Source of the DNA: a virus
Virus record (IMG/VR): IMGVR_UViG_3300025012_000028
Span: 1 to 64,000 of that record
Length of the DNA stretch: 64,000 nucleotides
Strand: one strand, 5' to 3'
This document shows positions 8,661-17,200 of this stretch, piece after piece; positions within the stretch are counted from its first letter, which is position 1, and each line of letters begins with the position of its first letter. Position numbers and translations under genes: made by a program. The notes under the pieces are model-generated. The model was not told the DNA's origin. It saw only the letters and a program-made list of their open reading frames with translations, and ran no database searches.

Positions 8661-8731
8661 TGAAAATATTAATAGACGTAAGAAGAATTACAGGTTATTA
8701 TGGAATAAAATAAAAAGGTTTTGGAGGGTCG

Positions 8732-9619
8732 GTGGAACTGATAAAAATTGTAAAGTCCGGTAATGACAGCACTTTAAAGTTTATTATGAAGAACGAAGAT
8801 GGTTTTATTTTAGAATTCTCTTATATAAACAAAGACGATGGCAAAGATATCATCTGTGTCCCGACCCAGACCATGTGTAATATGGGGTGTAAGTTTTGCC
8901 ACACCACCGATTACATTGGAAAAATCAAATCCATCAATGTAACGTCCAGAGAGATAGTTGCTGGCATCAGACAAATTTACGACCATTTGAAATTGGGGGA
9001 GCGGGTTCTGTTGATATCTTTCATGGGATGTGGTGAACCAGTTTTAAATGTAGCTTACGTTATAGAAAGCATGATAAAGATAAGAGAAAAATTTAAAACA
9101 CCTTACATAAGATTTGCGGTTGCAACATCACTTCCTAAGAAAGATTTCATAGACTTCTTTTGGATGGTAAATGAAATCCATAGGTTCAATCTTCCTGTTA
9201 AATTTCATTTCTCCTTACATTACACCTTTGATATTCTCAGGAAGGAATGGATGAAGAACTCTTTAGATATCATTCCTTCCCTTTCAGCTATGGACTTCTA
9301 CAAGAAATTAACGGGCAATGCTGTAGAAATCCATTATGCGTTGATCGAGGGAGTGAACGACACAGAACAGGATGCTATTTTATTATCTAATTTTCTGAAG
9401 GATAGAGATTTCAATGTTAAGTTTTTGTTCTACAATGAGAAACCCACACTAGATGTACACGCTTCAAACAAATCAAAACTAAGTATTTTCAAAAGATACC
9501 TCGATAAATATAATATCGAGAGTGAGTATTATATACCTCCCGGCACCGACATTGGAAGTTCATGTGGGATGTTCTTAATGGATATCTATCTTAATAATGG
9601 TCTAACACCCCCAGAGTAG
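8732..9619 (+). CDS. RlmN/Cfr-like radical SAM methyl synthase
   Basis: 295 aa, GTG start behind GGAGG. The radical-SAM cluster is C49-x3-C53-x2-C56, preceded by C42 at the RlmN spacing, and C278 lies in SSCGM like the methylated cysteine of RlmN. SFMGCGEPVLN, SLHYT and IEGVND match RlmN positions. This whole set is specific to the RlmN/Cfr group that methylates A2503/A37 in RNA. It lacks most of the N-terminal accessory domain of cellular RlmN (~380 aa), so the substrate may be different. The GTG lies 12 nt upstream of UvsY's group, in a rightward operon. Confidence 0.8.
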   Translation: MELIKIVKSGNDSTLKFIMKNEDGFILEFSYINKDDGKDIICVPTQTMCNMGCKFCHTTDYIGKIKSINVTSREIVAGIRQIYDHLKLGERVLLISFMGCGEPVLNVAYVIESMIKIREKFKTPYIRFAVATSLPKKDFIDFFWMVNEIHRFNLPVKFHFSLHYTFDILRKEWMKNSLDIIPSLSAMDFYKKLTGNAVEIHYALIEGVNDTEQDAILLSNFLKDRDFNVKFLFYNEKPTLDVHASNKSKLSIFKRYLDKYNIESEYYIPPGTDIGSSCGMFLMDIYLNNGLTPPE

Positions 9620-9630
9620 GAGAAATAGTA

Positions 9631-10077
9631 ATGGCAGAAAAGAAACCATTAACTTGGGTTGAACGATATGAAGAAGGGTTGGTAAGATTAAAAGCCATGA
9701 AGCTGGAAGCGGAAATCGATTGTAATTTTGATGATACCAAAATGGATTCTAATTTCAATGTTACAATGGCTATTCAGAAGTGGCATGGCAAAAGAATCGA
9801 TTGGAGTAATACGTTCCGAGTTATCGAAAGTAAACATGCTCAGATAACGAGAGCTAGGTATGAATTCTATAAGAAGGAATTTCATTTGAAGTTAGATAAT
9901 AAGCTGGAAATGGAATTGTTTGTACATTCTGATAAAGAGTATATAGAAGTAGATAACATGCTCAAACTAACGAAGGATGTTCTACAGTTCATCAAAGATA
10001 CCGTCGAAAATCTGAAAGGAAAGGGTTTTGAAATGAAGCGATGGATCGATTACCAGAATTTCATTAATGGGAGATAA
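9631..10077 (+). CDS. uvsY: UvsY-like recombination mediator
   Basis: 148 aa, close to T4 UvsY (137 aa). The centre (QKWHGKRIDWSNTFRVIE) and the C-terminal half (DKEYIEVDNMLKLTKDVL then KGKGFEMKRWIDY) follow the T4 protein closely in spacing and residues. UvsY loads the UvsX recombinase onto gp32-coated single-stranded DNA. The neighbouring genes are uvsY.-1/-2-like ORFs and uvsW, exactly as in T4. Confidence 0.82.
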   Translation: MAEKKPLTWVERYEEGLVRLKAMKLEAEIDCNFDDTKMDSNFNVTMAIQKWHGKRIDWSNTFRVIESKHAQITRARYEFYKKEFHLKLDNKLEMELFVHSDKEYIEVDNMLKLTKDVLQFIKDTVENLKGKGFEMKRWIDYQNFINGR

Positions 10078-10079
10078 TC

Positions 10080-10235
10080 ATGAAACTCCCATGTGGTTGT
10101 ACAGTAAACAACTTTCCACCCACTCAGAATGTTGAGATATGTGACGAACATATCACTCAAGCTGTCAAGGAAGGTGAGGAACTTAGAAAATCAATTGAAG
10201 ATAGAATTAAGAAGATGAATATAAGAAGGTATTAG
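10080..10235 (+). CDS. Small Cys-containing protein, 51 aa
   Basis: Begins MKLPCGCTV, with C5, C7 and a later Cys, followed by a charged helix. The reading frame lies between uvsY and uvsW, at the T4 position of uvsY.-1/uvsY.-2. Starts two bases after the uvsY stop. Function unknown. Confidence 0.6.
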   Translation: MKLPCGCTVNNFPPTQNVEICDEHITQAVKEGEELRKSIEDRIKKMNIRRY

Positions 10236-10236
10236 T

Positions 10237-10395
10237 TTGAAATTTACATGTCCATTCCATAAAAGTGAACTAATTCCGATAGATAAATATATATGGGGAT
10301 GTAATCGAAAGATTAAGACTAAAACATGTCCACATATAGTTTATTCACCTTCCGAGTTGATAGATGATAATGGGAAGGTGTTGGAGAAGAATTAG
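10237..10395 (+). CDS. Small zinc-finger-like protein, uvsY.-2 position, 52 aa
   Basis: TTG start directly after the previous stop; the TAG stop shares its G with the GTG start of uvsW. Sequence starts (M)KFTCPFH and has further C and CPH motifs, consistent with a small zinc-binding fold. Position matches T4 uvsY.-2. Confidence 0.6.
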   Translation: MKFTCPFHKSELIPIDKYIWGCNRKIKTKTCPHIVYSPSELIDDNGKVLEKN

Positions 10396-11936
10396 TGAAA
10401 TGTGATATAGTGGTTTCTAAAGTGAACGAATCAACGGTGTTTGTTGATTGTAATTCCTCTATTTGTCAGGAGTTGTCTACCTACTTCAGTGCATTTGTGG
10501 ATAATCATAAATTTATCCCATCGGTGCGTCAAGGTAGATGGGATGGTAAAATAAGAGCGTTTGATTCCAATACCAATCATCTACCGATTGGTCTTTTAAA
10601 TACTTTAAAAGAGTTTTGTATTAAAGGTAAATACACTCTAAAAATAGAATTTACCATCAAAGAACAAATAGACTTAAATACATTTAAACAGTTTATAGAT
10701 GGATTGAAAATAACAGATGATAAAGGAAATCCTATGACACCGAGGGATTTTCAATTGCAAGCGGCGTATGAAGCAATATGTAATAAACATTTGAATATTG
10801 ATAGTTCCACCGGTTCCGGTAAAAGCTTAATCATTTATATCATAACTAAATGGTTACTCACACAAAATAAGAAAATATTTATTGTGGTTCCTTCAGTAGC
10901 TCTTGTTGAACAATTAGTTCAAGATTTCTACGAATATGGATGGAAAGAGTGTGATGATAAAATTTGTAGGGTTTATGCAGGTCAAAAGAGACTAATGAAA
11001 CGACCCATCATTATTTCTACATGGCAGTCCTTGTTTGACAATGATGAAGAACTGAGTAAAATCGAAGCCCTAATTATTGATGAAGCACATGGTCAATCTG
11101 GAACTTCAAAAGCTTTTGCTAATGTTGCCAAGAAAAGCATCAACGCAGAATATAGAATAGGTCTTTCGGGTTCAATGCCAAAAAACGGCACTGCGGATTG
11201 GTTAACAACTGTTGGTGCGACTGGTCCAATCACAATTTTCTCAACTTATAAAAAGCTTCAAGATGCAAATCAGTTATCAAAATTGAAAATAAAGATGATA
11301 ATATTAGAATATCCCAACGTGATGCGGCAAGAGAACTACAAGGAAAATCAATCCAACTATTCAAACGAATCTGATTATATTAATGGATTGTTAGAAAGAA
11401 ATATTTTCATTAAGAAGTTGACGCAACAACTCAAAGGTAATACCTTAATTTTCTTTCAAAAAAAAACAAAACATGGTTATATATTACATAAAGAATTAAA
11501 GACGTTAATAGATAAGAAAGTTATCTATGTTGATGGGGATAATAAAGACTTAAATCATATAAGACAGTATATAGAGAATAATGATAATTGTGTATTATTA
11601 GGATCTAATGTTCTGGTGACTGGTATCAATATCAAAAGAATCCATAATATTATATTTGCTCAAATAGGAAAATCCGACAAAAAAATCAAACAGGCTCTTG
11701 GTCGTGGACTTCGTTTATATTCTGATAAAGAATATCTTAATGTGTTTGATATTGTCGATGATGTCAAAATCAAAGTTAAATACATAGATACAAATCAGAA
11801 TGAAAGATGGAAAACATATATTAATTATTCTTTACGACATGCAAAAGAGAGAAATAACATATATAAAAGTTTAGGATTTGATGTAGAACAATTAAAATAT
11901 CAAATTAAACAATATAAGAAAATTTCCACCCATTGA
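10395..11936 (+). CDS. uvsW: UvsW-like SF2 helicase
   Basis: 513 aa, GTG start. N-terminal ~100 residues match the UvsW DNA-binding region (VRQGRWDGKIRAF). Walker A is STGSGKS (~138-144), Walker B is DEAH (~228-231), SGS-type motif III and a C-terminal helicase domain with QALGRGLR (motif VI) follow. In T4, UvsW unwinds R-loops and remodels forks during the switch to recombination-dependent replication. Adjacent to UvsY as in T4. Its last 32 bases overlap an opposite-strand homing endonuclease gene. Confidence 0.92.
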   Translation: MKCDIVVSKVNESTVFVDCNSSICQELSTYFSAFVDNHKFIPSVRQGRWDGKIRAFDSNTNHLPIGLLNTLKEFCIKGKYTLKIEFTIKEQIDLNTFKQFIDGLKITDDKGNPMTPRDFQLQAAYEAICNKHLNIDSSTGSGKSLIIYIITKWLLTQNKKIFIVVPSVALVEQLVQDFYEYGWKECDDKICRVYAGQKRLMKRPIIISTWQSLFDNDEELSKIEALIIDEAHGQSGTSKAFANVAKKSINAEYRIGLSGSMPKNGTADWLTTVGATGPITIFSTYKKLQDANQLSKLKIKMIILEYPNVMRQENYKENQSNYSNESDYINGLLERNIFIKKLTQQLKGNTLIFFQKKTKHGYILHKELKTLIDKKVIYVDGDNKDLNHIRQYIENNDNCVLLGSNVLVTGINIKRIHNIIFAQIGKSDKKIKQALGRGLRLYSDKEYLNVFDIVDDVKIKVKYIDTNQNERWKTYINYSLRHAKERNNIYKSLGFDVEQLKYQIKQYKKISTH

Positions 11937-12783
11937 TAAATTTCTTTTTCTGATGTGTAATAGAAAAATTAGGATCATCTAATTTATGTTTGATTATGAA
12001 TTTACTAATTCCGACATGTTTAGATAGATCTGTCAGACCATATAAATATGAATATGAAACCCCATCAGGTGTCGATACCAAAATCTTAATGATATTATGC
12101 AATTTACTTCTATCTTTCATTCTTTCTTTTGCTTTTAAACTTATCGATTGACAGGTTTTTTCAGTATGATGTCTTCCATAAAAAGGATTTTTATCACCTG
12201 TTGCATTGATACTCATATTTTGTAATAATATTTCGGCCTTTTCTTTTCCGAAAATTTCTTCAAATGTTTTACCTGTCATCATTTCTTTAGATCTATTTCC
12301 AAAAGCCAGTAAAGTTTCTTCTGAGAAATTTTTGAGGACACCTTTTTGAGTTTCTGAAATACGTTTTTTCTTAGTTTTGGCTTTTTCTTCACCATATAAT
12401 TCTTCGTAAGTTTTATTGGCATTAGTTTCATTCATCAATTTCATCCGATGGGAAAGGAAAATCAAATGCTCTGGTGTTTTTTCGTGAGTTGCGAAAGTCT
12501 GTCCTCTTCCTCCCAAGTCGTGGTTGTAATTACTTCTCAATTTGATGAATTCTTTGGTCACTATCTGAGCTTCAATATCATATGCATCTTGTTCAGTCAA
12601 ACAATAATGAAGTATAGTTCTTCGAAAATTTTCTCTACCATATTTTTTAAACGCAAGTTTTAAATGCTTACCAGAACCTAAATAACCATCATCCAGATTT
12701 GTTGTTGAATGTTTACCGATATAGATTTTACCATTGATTAAATTACGAGTGAGATAGACAAGATGATAGATTTGATTTTCCAT
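11905..12783 (-). CDS. GIY-YIG homing endonuclease with NUMOD3-like repeat
   Basis: Start placed at ATG 12783 (MENQIYHLVYLTRN) because GGGAG sits 8 nt upstream; the longer frame to 12894 is leader RNA. Residues ~4-95 are a GIY-YIG domain (HLVYLTRN, KIYIGKHS, NFRRTIL). A NUMOD3-like block (NPFYGRHHTEKT) lies near 215, and the C-terminus is basic. A late promoter lies 96 nt upstream, and the leader between them resembles that of the HNH gene at 60.7 kb. Confidence 0.87.
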   Translation of the reverse strand: MENQIYHLVYLTRNLINGKIYIGKHSTTNLDDGYLGSGKHLKLAFKKYGRENFRRTILHYCLTEQDAYDIEAQIVTKEFIKLRSNYNHDLGGRGQTFATHEKTPEHLIFLSHRMKLMNETNANKTYEELYGEEKAKTKKKRISETQKGVLKNFSEETLLAFGNRSKEMMTGKTFEEIFGKEKAEILLQNMSINATGDKNPFYGRHHTEKTCQSISLKAKERMKDRSKLHNIIKILVSTPDGVSYSYLYGLTDLSKHVGISKFIIKHKLDDPNFSITHQKKKFINGWKFSYIV

Positions 12784-12878
12784 GACAGTCTCCCAGATAA
12801 ATAGATGTGGCAAGGACAACAGCGATTTCTCCCCGTTGCTTCCGTTCTGTTCCACCAGACGGATTACTTGCTCATTTC
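12784..12878 (-). promoter_or_regulatory. Conserved leader RNA of GIY-YIG gene
   Basis: Leftward 5' leader between late promoter and start codon. It has an AAATGAGCAAGT block, a hairpin (CCGT-CTG / CAG-A-ACGG), a second potential stem GCAAC/GTTGT holding GGGGAGA in its loop, CTGTTGTCCT, then TATTTAT and GGGAG. The same order recurs at 60715-60811. Confidence 0.6.
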
Positions 12879-12886
12879 TATTTATA
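12879..12886 (-). promoter_or_regulatory. T4-type late promoter (leftward)
   Basis: TATAAATA on the minus strand, followed by GAAATGAG. Upstream of the GIY-YIG leader. Confidence 0.72.
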
Positions 12887-12975
12887 AAATTCAAAAAGAA
12901 AATATTGACAGATTAATTTTTTTCATGAGATATTAGAAATAATATATAAACTATCAAATTAAAGGAAAATAAATC

Positions 12976-13188
12976 ATGAGTTGGATGGATTGTGTGGCCG
13001 CATTGGTTATTTTATGCGGTGGTTATGTGGTAATTTACTTTTTCAGTTTAGGTCGGATCATTTCCAAAATGACTCCATATGAATTTAGAGAAATGAAACA
13101 AGCATCTTCAGATGATGAAGCATGGGAAAAATTTTGGGATCGGTGGTATAAATATAATAGACAAAGTAACACTTTCATGAGAAGATAG
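12976..13188 (+). CDS. Small membrane protein, 70 aa
   Basis: One hydrophobic segment (~7-27, ALVILCGGYVVIYFFSLG) then a charged cytoplasmic-type tail with several Trp. Likely inner-membrane anchored. AAAGGA precedes the ATG. A weak TTGACA (12908) lies upstream. Function unknown. Confidence 0.65.
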   Translation: MSWMDCVAALVILCGGYVVIYFFSLGRIISKMTPYEFREMKQASSDDEAWEKFWDRWYKYNRQSNTFMRR

Positions 13189-13209
13189 ATTACGAATAAA
13201 GGAGAAATT

Positions 13210-13332
13210 ATGTTTAAAGATGCCTATGGGATTGTATGGATTTGGGATGAAGAACTGAATGTGTTTATCAACGAGGTAAACAAAATTTCAATGTCAGAAG
13301 ATGAATTCTTTCGGTTTTGGAAGAGGAGGTAA
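13210..13332 (+). CDS. Hypothetical protein, 40 aa
   Basis: Tiny acidic protein (MFKDAYGIVWIWDEELNV start) behind AAAGGAG. Its C-terminus (MSEDEFFRFW) resembles that of the next gene (MDEDDFYDYW), so the two may be tandem relatives. Confidence 0.55.
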   Translation: MFKDAYGIVWIWDEELNVFINEVNKISMSEDEFFRFWKRR

Positions 13333-13334
13333 CG

Positions 13335-13487
13335 GTGGAAGATATTGGTACTTGGTTTTGGAATTCTAATGTGGATAAGTTCGAAAATGTTTCCACAGGT
13401 GAGTTTATGGATGAAGATGATTTCTATGATTACTGGAACAACACACCACCAGATTACCACTCAATGTATTTTGGAAGTTCTTATTAA
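13335..13487 (+). CDS. Hypothetical protein, 50 aa
   Basis: GTG start two bases after the previous stop; the AGGAGG inside the previous gene's 3' end is its ribosome site. Acidic and aromatic-rich, with similarity to the preceding 40-aa product. Unknown function. Confidence 0.55.
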   Translation: MEDIGTWFWNSNVDKFENVSTGEFMDEDDFYDYWNNTPPDYHSMYFGSSY

Positions 13488-13499
13488 CCGGAGCGATAA

Positions 13500-13937
13500 A
13501 TGGAAGAGAAAAAGAAAGTATTAAAGAACAAACCAAAATCCAAGAAGCGTTACATAAACAACAGAACCTTTTTTGAAACCATATGTAAGTGGCAGGATGA
13601 TCTAGAAATTGATCCTACTACTAGGATGCCTGAATATCTTGGGGAATGTTTCTTAAAACTCGCAGAAAATCTTGGTCACAAAACTCCTTACAATACATTG
13701 ATTGATGATATGAAGAGTCACGCCGTTCTGACATGTTGTTTATATGCTAGGAATTTTGATAGGAAAAAATCTGAGAATCCATTTGCTTACTTTACCAGTT
13801 ATGTCAACAATGCGTTTGCTGCAATCTACAACAATGAGAAAAAGTTGATAGACGCAAAATTTGATATGTTGAAAGAATTGTGTAATGGTGATGATTATGA
13901 TTACCGTGATAGGGAAGAAGGGAATGGAGATTATTAA
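13500..13937 (+). CDS. 55: Late sigma factor, T4 gp55-like
   Basis: 145 aa versus 185 aa in T4. The NNRTFFETICKWQDDLE stretch and the MKSHAVLTCCLYARNFDRKK / NPFAYFTSYVNNAF core correspond to the sigma region 2-like core of gp55, which recognises the late -10 TATAAATA when RNA polymerase is loaded by the sliding clamp. A basic N-terminus precedes it. Many TATAAATA elements in this window support the assignment. It lacks the C-terminal extension of T4 gp55 that contacts the clamp, ending in an acidic tail. Confidence 0.82.
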   Translation: MEEKKKVLKNKPKSKKRYINNRTFFETICKWQDDLEIDPTTRMPEYLGECFLKLAENLGHKTPYNTLIDDMKSHAVLTCCLYARNFDRKKSENPFAYFTSYVNNAFAAIYNNEKKLIDAKFDMLKELCNGDDYDYRDREEGNGDY

Positions 13938-14155
13938 TGCAAAATTATGAATTGATGGTTAGGATTGTAAAATATCAGAAGGTAAACCAATCTGCACCAG
14001 ATCTGGAAACTGCCAAAACTATGGTGAAGCGGCAGTTTGCGATGCAGGGTCAACACTTCGTTGAAATTGTCGATGTTGAGGATGTTGTTATTGTCGAGGA
14101 ACCCAAACCAGAATTGCTAATGGAAAATAAAGGAGAAACGAATGAACAAAAATGA
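13937..14155 (+). CDS. Hypothetical protein, 72 aa
   Basis: Start overlaps the gp55 stop by one base. Soluble, Val/Glu-rich C-terminal half. Unrecognised; position next to gp55 raises, but does not show, a link to late transcription. Confidence 0.6.
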   Translation: MQNYELMVRIVKYQKVNQSAPDLETAKTMVKRQFAMQGQHFVEIVDVEDVVIVEEPKPELLMENKGETNEQK

Positions 14156-14420
14156 ATGTTGTGTTGTGGCAAAACAAACCGCAGCAGAAGAATTAGTGTC
14201 CTATCTTGGAACCATCAGAAATAAAGTCGAAAGGATCAAAGATAGAACTTATGAAAAGCTATCTCCGGTGATGATTTCTCCCTTCCCCACCACGTCAGAG
14301 AAACTTGATAGGAAAGGTCAAGAGTATCCACCACTGTTTAACCATATACAAGCATATTTAACTGAAATTGAAATTTATATTGATGATATTAACGAAGCAC
14401 TTGATAGAACTGCAATGTAA
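14142..14420 (+). CDS. Hypothetical protein, 92 aa
   Basis: Predicted helical, charged protein overlapping the end of the previous gene; AAAGGAG lies in front. No recognised domain. Confidence 0.62.
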   Translation: MNKNECCVVAKQTAAEELVSYLGTIRNKVERIKDRTYEKLSPVMISPFPTTSEKLDRKGQEYPPLFNHIQAYLTEIEIYIDDINEALDRTAM

Positions 14421-14843
14421 ATGATACCTATATTTCAAGAGACAGTAGAAGCGGGGAAAGGTGATTGTCTAAGAGCATCAACCGCATCTCTTTTTGAGTT
14501 GGAGTTATCCCAAGTTCCAAATTTCATATTGTTTCCTGATGAAACTTGGTGGAATGTCTATTGGTATTTCATTTATAGTTTGGGATATGAGATAGAGGGT
14601 ACTGGATATCCATCTTATGCAAAACTAGCGGGTAAGATTGACTGTGAGACGGTTGGTGGTTGTTTGGATGCCTGTGTCCCTAGTAGAACATTTGAGGGCA
14701 AAAAACATGCTGTTTTGATCAATCTGGACGGTGTTGTGGTTCACGATCCAAACCCCAATCAATTGTGGTTAGGTGAGAACGTTTTGATGTCCGGTGATTT
14801 GGAGTGGTGGACAATCATAAAGAAAAGAGAGGAAAACAAATGA
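14421..14843 (+). CDS. Papain/C39-like cysteine peptidase-fold protein
   Basis: 140 aa with a Cys in GKGDCLRAS (~16), a His in KKHAVLI (~97) and an Asp in VVHDPNP (~108), the order expected of a C39/papain-like triad. It is a small cytosolic protein without signal peptide. Catalysis is inferred only from residue order; a non-enzymatic relative is possible. Starts immediately after the previous stop. Confidence 0.5.
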   Translation: MIPIFQETVEAGKGDCLRASTASLFELELSQVPNFILFPDETWWNVYWYFIYSLGYEIEGTGYPSYAKLAGKIDCETVGGCLDACVPSRTFEGKKHAVLINLDGVVVHDPNPNQLWLGENVLMSGDLEWWTIIKKREENK

Positions 14844-15397
14844 ACAAATGTGAGAACTACATTCAAACCTATACTGGTTTGTCTTTCGACCCCACCAATC
14901 TATCACCCGATTCTATTTCAATTGAAGATATAGCACATGCGCTGGCACATCAATGCAGATGGAGAGGGCATTGTTTGAAATACTTTTCCGTTGCGGAACA
15001 TTGTGTGCTCATGACATATGTTGTTTCCAAAGAAGCCGCAATATATGCTCTGATGCACGATTGTGCCGAAGCATATATGGGCGATTGTCCCAGACCGTTC
15101 AAGCCGTTATTCCCCAATTTTAGAGAAATTGAACAACAAGTTAGACGCACAATCGATGTTAAATTAGGATTGGACATTCCTAATAATGATATTATCGAAG
15201 AAATTAAAAATGCTGATCTTAGAATGTTAGCAACCGAGCGCCATTTTAATTTAAAATATACAGGTTTGGAATGGACAGTATTGAATGGTGTGAAACCATA
15301 TGAAAATTTTAGACTTGGATTTTGGACTCCTGAACAAGCTGAGTTTTATTTCTTGAACACATTCAAACAATTGATGTGGGAGAGGGACAACAAATGA
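14840..15397 (+). CDS. HD-domain phosphohydrolase (YfbR-like)
   Basis: Start chosen at ATG 14840 (AGAGAGG upstream; ATGA overlap with the previous stop). 185 aa. Metal ligands are visible as SVAEH (~44-48) and MHDCAEAYMGD (~71-81) with a later Asp near 128. The family hydrolyses deoxynucleoside monophosphates, so a dNTP-pool role is likely. Confidence 0.75.
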   Translation: MNKCENYIQTYTGLSFDPTNLSPDSISIEDIAHALAHQCRWRGHCLKYFSVAEHCVLMTYVVSKEAAIYALMHDCAEAYMGDCPRPFKPLFPNFREIEQQVRRTIDVKLGLDIPNNDIIEEIKNADLRMLATERHFNLKYTGLEWTVLNGVKPYENFRLGFWTPEQAEFYFLNTFKQLMWERDNK

Positions 15398-15579
15398 AAG
15401 ATTTCTTTATCATGATGAACTCACAAAATGGTAAAATGATAATGCCCATCGTTGATGGTAGTGATGAAGTAATATTGTTCAATACTGTACGCGCAGCAAT
15501 TGTATGTGCAGACAACAACCCTTATGCTAAAGCCTTTGGGTATGAAATATTTGAACGTGGGATGGGTCATGTTAAATAA
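15394..15579 (+). CDS. Hypothetical protein, 61 aa
   Basis: Start at 15394 overlaps the HD gene stop (ATGA). Small alpha/beta protein, unrecognised. Confidence 0.6.
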   Translation: MKDFFIMMNSQNGKMIMPIVDGSDEVILFNTVRAAIVCADNNPYAKAFGYEIFERGMGHVK

Positions 15580-15790
15580 ATTGCTTTACACGAAAAAGAT
15601 TGGTAAGATGGGTTCCATATCACTAGAATTTAAAATTGAAGATTGTTGGGTTGGTGCATTTTGGAAAACCAACAATATTCAAACTGTTGAAGGTGATGTA
15701 AAATTTAGTACGGACATATGGATTTGTTTACTTCCTTGTTTACCGATACACATCACCTATTTCTGGTATCCAACCATCAACCACCGATAA
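15569..15790 (+). CDS. Hypothetical protein, 73 aa
   Basis: Starts inside the previous gene's end (ATG 15569). Aromatic-rich C-terminus (CLPIHITYFWYPTINHR). A second Met (15608) could be the start. Unrecognised. Confidence 0.6.
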   Translation: MLNKLLYTKKIGKMGSISLEFKIEDCWVGAFWKTNNIQTVEGDVKFSTDIWICLLPCLPIHITYFWYPTINHR

Positions 15791-15800
15791 ATGAGAACTA

Positions 15801-16805
15801 ATGAACGTATTCACAGAACAAGATTTTATCCACCGCCTCAATATCCGAGATGTAAAACGCCACCCTAAAGGCTACAACTTCAAGTGTACAGTATGTTCGG
15901 ATCATAAGAAGAGAGGTTATATACTTGTTGGACATGATAAGATAATTTTATATTGCCACAATTGCGGCATGAATACCTCTCTGAGAAAGTACATTGAACT
16001 ATATGAACCTTCTCTTTTTGAAGAATACCTTCAGAAAGAGAAGGAAGAATATATAAACGATTTAAAACAAGGGAAGGTTTTTGCAAAGAAATCTTCCCTT
16101 CCTACTTTCGAAGAAAAGATTATCGATCTAAAGAATGAACACGATCTGATTCTTTATACTCTCAACCCCAAATTCTTCGTTCCTGCTGGTGATGTGAAGG
16201 AAGCGTTGGAGTATTGTAGAAGGAGAAAGATTCCTGATGAAGTAATCAAGAAACTTAAATTCTGTGAGATGCCCAAAGGCACTAAACACATTCTGAATAA
16301 CATGCTCATATTTCCTTGCTATTATGATGAACATAGGGTATATGCGTTTCAGGGTCGATCTATAGAGGGCAAAACATTCTTTAACCATTTCCCCAATGAA
16401 TCTTTCAAAGTTTATAACATCTTCAATGTTGATCTAACAAAGGATGTTTATATCTTTGAGAGTATAATTGATAGTTTCTGCATACCCAACTCTGTTGCGA
16501 TGTTGGGAACATCTCTTTCAAAGCAAGTCACATCAATGATCCCCAATAGAGTGTGGGTCACTGATAATGATTGTAGTGTTAAGGGCAAGAAGGATATTAA
16601 GGGATGGGAAAAGGCTTTACAATATGCCCATGCTGGTGAGCGAGTAGTGATCTATCCCAAAGAAGTTTACGGGAAGGATGCTAACGAGCTATTAACCAAA
16701 TATAAATGGAGTGTGGAAAGTGTGCAGACCATGATAAAAACAAATATCTTCAAAGGTCTGAGTGCGATTTCCAGATTGTCGTTTAAATTAAAAGGAAAGC
16801 GATGA
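15801..16805 (+). CDS. 61: DNA primase, T4 gp61-like
   Basis: 334 aa (T4 gp61 is 342). N-terminal zinc ribbon C29-x2-C32 and C52-x2-C55, then a TOPRIM core: IFPCYYDEHRVYAFQGR, FESIIDSFC (acidic motif) and WVTDND. It makes RNA primers for lagging-strand synthesis with the gp41 helicase, which is not in this window. Belongs to the rightward replication operon. Confidence 0.88.
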   Translation: MNVFTEQDFIHRLNIRDVKRHPKGYNFKCTVCSDHKKRGYILVGHDKIILYCHNCGMNTSLRKYIELYEPSLFEEYLQKEKEEYINDLKQGKVFAKKSSLPTFEEKIIDLKNEHDLILYTLNPKFFVPAGDVKEALEYCRRRKIPDEVIKKLKFCEMPKGTKHILNNMLIFPCYYDEHRVYAFQGRSIEGKTFFNHFPNESFKVYNIFNVDLTKDVYIFESIIDSFCIPNSVAMLGTSLSKQVTSMIPNRVWVTDNDCSVKGKKDIKGWEKALQYAHAGERVVIYPKEVYGKDANELLTKYKWSVESVQTMIKTNIFKGLSAISRLSFKLKGKR

Positions 16806-17194
16806 GTTATTTTTCGATTTCGGTTTGGGGCAATCCAGAAACCAAATTTTATTCTAAGGATGCTTTACATCTGGCGACTGGATATAGACGAATTGTGGTG
16901 GGTAAACGTGGTCCCTATATCGAATTTGACGATTCTAATATCAACCATAAGAGTTTTTTCATTCCCCAAAGGGAGGAATGGAGGTTCAATTCTGAATTAG
17001 CTTTCTATAATGAATATCGTAGTAAGGATGATTGCTATATTAAGTTGTACCACCAGAAAAAAATTGTGACCTACGCCGATTATTTAATTGGCAAATATTA
17101 CATTTCCCCTTATGATGTATTTGCACATGGAAAATGTTCGCTAATTCAAATTAAAGAACAACCTAGCTTTATAAATTTTAATATGTTTACATGA
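16802..17194 (+). CDS. Hypothetical protein, 130 aa
   Basis: Overlaps the primase stop by 4 nt (ATGA). Tyr/Phe-rich, likely beta-structured, no recognised domain. Confidence 0.65.
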   Translation: MSYFSISVWGNPETKFYSKDALHLATGYRRIVVGKRGPYIEFDDSNINHKSFFIPQREEWRFNSELAFYNEYRSKDDCYIKLYHQKKIVTYADYLIGKYYISPYDVFAHGKCSLIQIKEQPSFINFNMFT

Positions 17195-17200
17195 GGGTAT

